Source: Kiritimatiellia bacterium
GTDB lineage: Bacteria; Verrucomicrobiota; Kiritimatiellia; RFP12; UBA1067
Direction: 5' to 3'
DNA length: 18,506 nucleotides
Assembly (NCBI GenBank): GCA_017936245.1
Contig: JAGBFY010000025.1
Location: forward strand, 1 to 18,506
Positions 16,501-18,506 of the stretch are shown piece by piece (positions within the stretch are counted from its first letter, which is position 1; each line of letters starts with the position of its first letter). The notes below the pieces were generated by a model. The model was not told the DNA's origin, searched no databases, and saw nothing but the letters and a program-made list of their open reading frames with translations. Both the position numbers and the translations under genes were made by a program.

Positions 16501-16675
16501 AAGCGGCAAACACCGCAGTATCTCCCGAATTCGGACATCCTGTCGCCGGAGACCAGTTCTGAGGGTCGTTCCAATTGCCGTCTTCGCCTGCACCTGTCCA
16601 GGTGTACGTTTCCGCCGACAACATATGGCATGACGAGATGATTAAAGAAGACAAGGCAAAAATCTTTTTCCGCAT
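13520..16675 (-). CDS. Large secreted beta-strand protein, autotransporter passenger-like
   Basis: This 1051-residue protein has a signal peptide (KKIFALSSLIISSCHMLSA, then ETYTWTG). The mature chain is rich in Gly, Ser, Asn and Val, with few Lys, and repeatedly shows strand-turn units such as GVISGSGSISVTG, AANTFSGGISG, ELVKDGEGRLILDS and LFKLGAGRLTFPLS. These resemble the passenger-associated repeats of autotransporter-type beta helices. Two modules begin with a Trp-rich motif: TWTGAGEDGNWNDPQNW near the N-terminus and VWTADGANPENPTDAGNW near residue 540. No autotransporter barrel, PEP-CTERM or LPXTG anchor is visible at the C-terminus (GQGLLKVKGIGSCRIIIR). It probably sits at the cell surface or is released, perhaps as an adhesin or glycan-binding protein. 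The ATG at 16675 is chosen because upstream codons are group II intron sequence; no good ribosome site is visible. Its stop lies inside the next gene. Confidence 0.85.
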   Translation of the reverse strand: MRKKIFALSSLIISSCHMLSAETYTWTGAGEDGNWNDPQNWSPATGCPNSGDTAVFAASANITSAISLSEGVLNIQLQSGVTNDFSGVISGSGSISVTGANIREGIDKLIGGSATWRSAVRLNAANTFSGGISGTNVALEGWNTAAFGAANSRVSVGGTGWLGFCAAGDWRRYSYVIENFESTGMSVYFSESAEIYGTFMENGITANMPRLFFVTAKSSPNVVIHGDIDFPSIELLPNIYGLTRHLEIDGILNVKGIRGGAWIGGANGYLWLTKPGGSYGSASIGYSVQFKCLAENVLDGNATVLWDGYRSEQLSSDERVGNVDLNGFSQKAVALSTTQDDYALTGDSYLRNTSSSSATLTLQGATQDYLANCAIKGPLSIVWNPEMAVTQTVHGIKDHTMSGGIAVSNGAFRITGPAGFAQVSHIDIAAGASFVCGATTAGALAGVSRISIGAGGSFIVDDGTANPFPKASASLDIDSSAEIAVPSTMTLAVATLAVGGVPYGHGTYSSDPSAPNHLPQLKGGVITVSSDIALDTVEAVWTADGANPENPTDAGNWSWENAGVPPLAVGSLYPKFADDGERITIDDNADFKGIRFAGAAGRFDIAGPGMLTVRSLGITADAQRTNRIDAHVRCLGSQKWTVGAGSVLEIGGGISDIGGSAELVKDGEGRLILDSPSEFTGPITVGDGSSKAGEIMVTAATNALGLASDHPLTINSIKGSSPAQGVFRLACTTGVCHVERPVVLKNSDMQYAFRSEAYTTNVFTRPLVADGTLRFFFDKYSEVICLGGGSFGGWTCFGGDGRAKWIFRKTPVSFNYLYMSAGARLHLDVASNHVGGVEFPASGVNELFADVPFALASDVTKIKFSNSGSRINISGGDQRVGSFMTMSGGAVTSSVPAVLEVTQTDDITNGGVYFLGAAGLFKLGAGRLTFPLSQTSSGAVGVGEGTLAFTDGATWANSTNITVNGTGVLEISSSETFSPSCEMHISGNGKVRIAAGVVQRVRHLYIDGKPVGVGGLFGGVDSSGDKRFSGYLEGQGLLKVKGIGSCRIIIR

Positions 16676-16693
16676 GCAGACTGCGGTTCTGCT

Positions 16694-16780
16694 GTGGAGT
16701 AGAGATCCGCGCCTCGGCCTTGCCAATGTGACGCCCTCCTCGCCAAACCGTACGTACGGATTTTCCTCATACGGTTTTCC
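16694..16780 (-). mobile_element. Group II intron 3' fragment (domain V and probable domain VI)
   Basis: On the minus strand, 16777-16745 reads as a group II intron domain V: an 8-bp basal helix AAACCGTA / TACGGTTT, a two-base bulge, and a short upper stem closed by an A-rich loop. The CCGTAT...CGTACGGTT core is the conserved catalytic-domain signature. The following bases to about 16694 (...GGCCGAGGCGCGG..., ending CTCTACTCCAC) match, from memory, the stretch that follows domain V in intact introns. The translated shadow GKPYEENPYVRF is a known artefact of this element. No reverse transcriptase or 5' end (GUGYG) lies nearby, so it is a remnant or a solo 3' end. It fills the gap between the regulator stop and the secreted-protein start. 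Confidence 0.7.
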
Positions 16781-16843
16781 GTTGATTGCTTCTCTCGTTG
16801 TTGTCACGGCTTTCGTCCTTTCCTCGCGTTTTAAGGCTGTGAA

Positions 16844-17728
16844 TCATATTTGTTTTTTCCGGCGATACTCGCTGGGTGAACATCCCAGAAGTTTCTTGAA
16901 CCGCTTAGAAAACGAAAAAATCGACTCGAAGCCGATCTGCTCAGCGATCTCCGATATCTGCAGATTTGTCTCCCGCAGCAGTTTGCCGGCGCGCACAAGC
17001 CGTGAGCGCATCTGGTATTTCTTGGGCGAGAGACCGGTGGCGCGTTTGAACAAATCCCGCATCCGCGATGGACATTTGCCGGCGGCAATGGACGCCTCGC
17101 GGATATTGACCCCGGTCGCCAGATTCGACACCAGAGACTGGCGCATCTTCTCGACGGCGTCACATGAGCCTCTGGCGGCGCCACGCTCCCACTCCCGTAC
17201 GCATTCCGCTATCACCCGGTGCGCCAGGGCATCGACCAGCAGTTTCGTGCCCGATCCCTCCTGCCGGGACAGATCAAACAGTTCCTGAAAAGCCTCGGCC
17301 ACCGCAGGAACTGAATTGAACGTGCGCAAAGGAGAGGCCGGTGTTATTCCGGCCCTCTCAAGCATCGGCAACACGGATTCCGGAGACATTTCTAGCCATT
17401 CTTCATTCCATCCGGTCGCATCGTCGTAACGATAGAAGTGGTTGACTCCCGGGAAAACAAAAAACAGTGAATTGGCGGAAACCGCTATCTCCCCTGATGG
17501 CTTGGAGCGGAACTTCCCGTGTCCTGATGTTATGTGAACGAGTACCACACTTTGCAGCGTCCGCCCATTTCGCTCTGAAAAACGATGCTTTGAAGGATGG
17601 CGCCGCAAAAACTGGGTGTAATCCAGTTTTGCGATACACCGATTGAACCCGAGCGACAGCACGTTGAACGCGCAATGTGCCTCCTTGTCGCCGGTTCGGT
17701 AGTACCTTGAATAGTATTCGTCTTTCAT
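16844..17728 (-). CDS. AraC family transcriptional regulator
   Basis: This 294-residue cytoplasmic regulator has an N-terminal cupin-like sensor domain (VVLVHITSGHGKFRSKPSGE, then SLFFVFPGVNHFYRYDD, residues about 60-103). The C-terminal 100 residues form the double helix-turn-helix of AraC/XylS proteins. The first helix pair lies around 208-235 (NIREASIAAGKCPSRMRDLF). The second, highly conserved one lies around 258-290 (ISEIAEQIGFESIFSFSKRF, ending GCSPSEYRR). Such proteins usually sense sugars or related ligands and activate adjacent catabolic genes. Its position as first gene of the minus-strand cluster suggests it controls the three secreted-protein genes downstream. The ATG at 17728 lies nine bases after a -10 box, so the mRNA leader would be very short and no ribosome site is visible. 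Confidence 0.9.
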   Translation of the reverse strand: MKDEYYSRYYRTGDKEAHCAFNVLSLGFNRCIAKLDYTQFLRRHPSKHRFSERNGRTLQSVVLVHITSGHGKFRSKPSGEIAVSANSLFFVFPGVNHFYRYDDATGWNEEWLEMSPESVLPMLERAGITPASPLRTFNSVPAVAEAFQELFDLSRQEGSGTKLLVDALAHRVIAECVREWERGAARGSCDAVEKMRQSLVSNLATGVNIREASIAAGKCPSRMRDLFKRATGLSPKKYQMRSRLVRAGKLLRETNLQISEIAEQIGFESIFSFSKRFKKLLGCSPSEYRRKKQI

Positions 17729-17737
17729 AACGGGGTT

Positions 17738-17746
17738 ATTTTATCA
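17738..17746 (-). promoter_or_regulatory. Extended -10 promoter of the araC-like gene
   Basis: On the minus strand TGATAAAAT gives a TGN-extended -10 box. The predicted start of transcription is two or three bases before the ATG at 17728. No strong -35 box is visible, which fits a promoter that relies on an activator or on the extended element. Confidence 0.45.
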
Positions 17747-17849
17747 TTTTAACCACTCGATAAATATGGCTAAACTGCCAAAAGATTTATCCTTTTCGCC
17801 AACAAATCAAGCACTGACGGAATCGGCACTTCCGCCGGAAAGCAATGCA

Positions 17850-17881
17850 ATAAAAAGGACTCCGGCAAAAACCGGAGTCCT
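17850..17881 (-). terminator. Rho-independent terminator for minus-strand transcription
   Basis: AGGACTCCGG (17856-17865) and its complement CCGGAGTCCT (17872-17881) form a perfect 10-bp stem with a 6-base loop. Read on the minus strand the stem is followed by TTTTTATT, a proper U tract. It should stop transcripts coming from the right, before the regulator promoter. It implies a minus-strand transcription unit in or beyond the repeat region. Confidence 0.75.
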
Positions 17882-17903
17882 CTTGCTTTATCGCTGCTCT
17901 TGA

Positions 17904-18074
17904 TTAGAGCACGGGGAGAGCGGCGAGCTCGGTGAGGAGCTTGTGCGATAGGGAAAGTCCGTCGCGCGTCCGTGTGTAGTCCGTTGTGCGTATTCGTGGT
18001 AGATGTGCCGAAGAAAGCGAATGCTTTCGGAGGGAAGATTCGGCGTAAGCCGAACCCGAAGGGTGCGCAAGCAT
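17904..18074 (-). CDS. Possible small ORF of 56 codons ending just before the terminator
   Basis: A minus-strand frame from ATG at 18074 encodes 56 residues ending LSHKLLTELAALPVL, with its stop 22 bases before a good terminator. The C-terminal end looks like real protein, but the middle (RIRTTDYTRTRDG) is read from the 11-bp repeat array and the N-terminal part from the hairpin cluster. No ribosome site is visible. It may be the decayed end of a gene whose body was replaced by repeats, or a chance frame. Confidence 0.25.
   Translation of the reverse strand: MLAHPSGSAYAESSLRKHSLSSAHLPRIRTTDYTRTRDGLSLSHKLLTELAALPVL
17957..17997. repeat. 11-bp-phased GTCCGT array, segment 1
   Basis: GTCCGT begins at 17957, 17968 and 17979, with a degenerate unit GTATTCGT at 17990; each step is exactly 11 bases. 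The last unit leads into TATTCGTGG, which resembles the TTCGTGG-type intergenic repeats of environmental genomes (from memory). Confidence 0.8.
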
Positions 18075-18098
18075 CCACGCGCGTTATCCCTAACGCGC
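18013..18098. other. Cluster of four small hairpins
   Basis: Four stem-loops with four-base loops follow each other: 18013-18028 (6 bp, loop GAAT), 18039-18054 (TTCGGC, loop GTAA, GCCGAA), 18061-18076 (6 bp with one G-T pair, loop GCAA) and 18079-18098 (GCGCGTTA, loop TCCC, TAACGCGC). Two loops are GNRA tetraloops when read on the + strand, which favours an RNA from that strand. No known RNA family is recognised. Confidence 0.5.
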
Positions 18099-18103
18099 CG
18101 CCA

Positions 18104-18424
18104 GTCCGTTTCCAGTCCGTGTGCCGCGCAATCTGCCGCCGCCCATCTTGGCACGTCTGGGCTTGTCCAAGTCTGACCGAAGCCCGCCCGTCGCCCGTCC
18201 GTCAGAAGCCCGTAGGCAAGCCCGTGTGCCGCCCGTTGCACGTCCGTAGGGGAATCGTCTGTGATAAGCCCGTGGCGTGTCCGTTTCCCGTCCGTGGCAA
18301 GTCCGCCGCCGCGCCACCGCCCATCTCGGAATGTCGCAAAATGTCGGCATCAGACGAATGCCCGCCCGTCCGCCGCCCGTCAGAAGTCCGTCGCTGGCCC
18401 GTGGAGAGTCCGCCGCGTGTCGCG
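18104..18424. repeat. 11-bp-phased GYCCGY array within a ~178-bp tandem duplication
   Basis: Hexamers of the form GYCCGY recur in 11-base steps: 18186, 18197, 18208; 18231, 18242; 18257 (GTCTGT), 18268, 18279, 18290, 18301; and 18364, 18375, 18386, 18397, 18408. A larger unit is also duplicated: CCCATCT at 18142 and 18320, CCCGCCCGT at 18183 and 18361, and CGTCAGAAG at 18200 and 18378, each 178 bases apart. The bases between hexamers are poorly conserved. Six-frame openness here is a product of high GC and repetition, so I call no gene. No CRISPR structure is present because spacers are five bases long. Confidence 0.85.
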
Positions 18425-18440
18425 AAGCGACCATTCCCAT

Positions 18441-18476
18441 GGCCGATTGTGGACGCGCCGACGTCCACAATCGGCC
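18441..18476. repeat. Perfect 15-bp inverted repeat with 6-base loop
   Basis: GGCCGATTGTGGACG (18441-18455) is followed by a 6-base loop and its exact reverse complement (18462-18476). There is no T tract on either side, so it is not a standard terminator. It could be a protein-binding palindrome, a cruciform or an element end. It directly follows the phased repeat array. Confidence 0.8.
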
Positions 18477-18506
18477 GCTTCACCCTGTGAGCCGCCGCGC
18501 ACGAAC

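Noticed and set aside
16676..16807. Upstream extension of the large secreted protein (start at 16807)
   Set aside because: The extra codons are read through the group II intron domain V remnant, and the signal peptide begins only at the ATG at 16675.
17766..17903. 45-codon + strand ORF starting MAKLPKDL
   Set aside because: It runs through the terminator hairpin, has no ribosome site and lies over the regulator's upstream region; probably chance.
17957..18424. CRISPR array
   Set aside because: Repeat cores are only six bases, linkers are five bases and spacing is helical-turn length; there are no 25-40 base repeats, unique spacers or cas genes.
17888..18506. Long open frames on both strands in the repeat region
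   Set aside because: All six frames are open because the sequence is GC-rich and repetitive. The 11-base period shifts frame at every unit, so no consistent protein repeat results.

Overview
The window looks like a piece of a moderately GC-rich chromosome from the PVC group, most likely a Kiritimatiellota or Lentisphaerota-type bacterium. This is an inference from gene content: a secreted DUF4838 protein, a very long passenger-like secreted beta-structure protein, a Tat-exported lipoprotein-like protein and a RAYT-type transposase. No rRNA or other taxonomic marker is present. Region A (1-5627) is an accessory island. After a + strand terminator (139-172) comes a near-perfect sigma-54 promoter. 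It drives a two-gene unit: a PD-(D/E)XK nuclease-like protein (205-1077), then a DnaE-type polymerase (1079-3406) whose polymerase aspartates are intact but whose PHP site is degenerate and whose C-terminal third is missing. The polymerase ends where a Y1/HUH RAYT transposase unit begins (promoter 3416, leader ORF, palindromes, transposase 3545-4486). A low-GC, probably imported second PD-(D/E)XK nuclease (4553-5560) follows and ends in a strong terminator. Region B (5626-8784) starts with a second copy of the same sigma-54 promoter, 39 of 40 bases identical including the first codons, now in front of a histidine phosphatase (5655-6425). The chromosomal DNA translocase FtsK (6493-8784) comes next. 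Region C (8785-9377) holds a secreted protein that appears cut off: its last 85 bases run antisense through the 3' end of the convergent gene. Region D (9293-17728, all minus strand) is a probable glycan-related secretion operon. In transcription order it contains an AraC-family regulator, a group II intron 3' fragment (domain V), a 1051-residue secreted beta-rich protein, a Tat-exported TIM-barrel-like/propeller-like protein and a DUF4838 protein. The last three overlap and are probably translationally coupled. Region E (17729-18506) has no convincing gene. It holds the regulator promoter, a minus-strand terminator, four consecutive small hairpins, an array of GYCCGY hexamers spaced almost exactly 11 bp apart inside a roughly 178-bp tandem duplication, and a perfect 15-bp inverted repeat. 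The best candidates for undescribed biology are the sigma-54-driven nuclease/polymerase pair with its duplicated promoter, and the 11-bp-phased repeat array at the right end. All assignments come from reading motifs by eye; no search was run.
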